From the NCBI RefSeq assembly GCF_000799565.1, contig NZ_JUHB01000001.1, positions 806,001-870,000 on the forward strand: a DNA stretch of 64,000 nt. Direction: 5' to 3'. The translations under genes and the position numbers were made by a program. Below are positions 63,908 through 64,000 of this stretch, in pieces (the first letter of the stretch is position 1; every line of letters starts with the position of its first letter). Below the pieces are notes generated by a model, which made no database searches, was not told the origin of the DNA, and worked only from the letters and a program-made list of their open reading frames with translations. The stretch is from Cellulophaga sp. Hel_I_12. Its GTDB lineage: Bacteria > Bacteroidota > Bacteroidia > Flavobacteriales > Flavobacteriaceae.

Positions 63908-64000
63908 TTATTGAATTTCTATCACAATTGGGGCACCTGAAGGATCTGGATAAATCTCCGCACCGTAACTAACAAAAACTCCAAAATCAACAGTCTCGCC
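63908..64000 (-). CDS. C-terminal fragment of an unidentified protein (5' end outside window)
   Basis: The last 30 residues of a leftward gene enter at the right edge (ending VSYGAEIYPDPSGAPIVIEI). The stop is TAA at 63908-63910. It is too short to name. A terminator-like hairpin lies 33 bp beyond the stop. Confidence 0.6.
   Translation of the reverse strand, partial: GETVDFGVFVSYGAEIYPDPSGAPIVIEIQ

Noticed and set aside
1..64000. CRISPR array, prophage or complete insertion sequence.
   Set aside because: I found no regularly spaced direct repeats with unique spacers, no Cas, phage structural or transposase proteins, and no clear IS ends in the window.

Overview
The window looks like a chromosomal segment of a marine-type member of the Flavobacteriaceae (Bacteroidota). 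The DNA is AT-rich and many genes follow the Bacteroidota -7 promoter motif TAnnTTTG. Several families typical of this group are present: a type B succinate dehydrogenase with the order sdhC-sdhA-sdhB, a zinc metalloprotease of the DUF4953/DUF5117 type, DUF4834, a YfhO-type membrane protein, TonB-dependent receptors with carboxypeptidase-like N-terminal domains, and a PorP/SprF remnant of the type IX secretion family. I saw no complete rRNA or tRNA genes, no CRISPR array and no transposase. Most of the window is ordinary, well-ordered housekeeping DNA.

Layout. 0-6.4 kb: two related small membrane proteins, an esterase, a PhnP-like metallo-hydrolase, a conserved 479-residue protein of unknown function, peroxiredoxin Bcp, an endonuclease III with no cysteines, and an ECF sigma factor with a 47-residue downstream partner. 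6.6-11.1 kb: uvrA, then a secreted Arg/Ser-rich protein behind a sigma54-like promoter. 11.2-14.6 kb: succinate dehydrogenase. 14.9-20.4 kb: a polysaccharide-type set (flippase, glycosyltransferase, YfhO protein, DUF4834). 20.5-27.3 kb: an outer-membrane protein, a B12-binding radical SAM protein, a dihydrouridine synthase, a GNAT-like protein, DUF2007 and a CPBP protease. 27.4-29.9 kb: two PLP enzymes that together look like the first steps of sulfonolipid (capnine) synthesis. 29.9-36.9 kb: peptidases, YbaB, a thioredoxin-fold protein, a DUF1508 protein and threonine aldolase.

37.1-40.4 kb holds a three-gene set (circularly permuted ATP-grasp, alpha-E protein, transglutaminase-like protein) that is recognisable as a family but has no established product. 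It is followed by prfB, which is read through a programmed +1 frameshift, then an ArsC-like protein and a TonB-receptor pair. A broken PorP/SprF gene lies at 45.3-45.7 kb.

45.8-53.7 kb is the most coherent regulated system. A TonB-dependent receptor with a CxxC in its plug and a thioredoxin-fold partner run leftward. A DtxR/MntR-type repressor and a complete metal ABC transporter (lipoprotein, ATPase, two permeases with winged-helix-like tails) run rightward. A palindrome between them overlaps the receptor's -7 box. I read this as a manganese (or related metal) uptake locus crossing both membranes.

53.8-61.4 kb, all leftward: response regulator, histidine kinase, coaE, a YbbR protein, a glycosyltransferase, fabI and recN. 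61.4-64 kb is gene-poor: a strong terminator abuts a tRNA 3'-end-like remnant, followed by a hypothetical gene, a DUF5009-type acyltransferase, a long hairpin and the tail of another gene.
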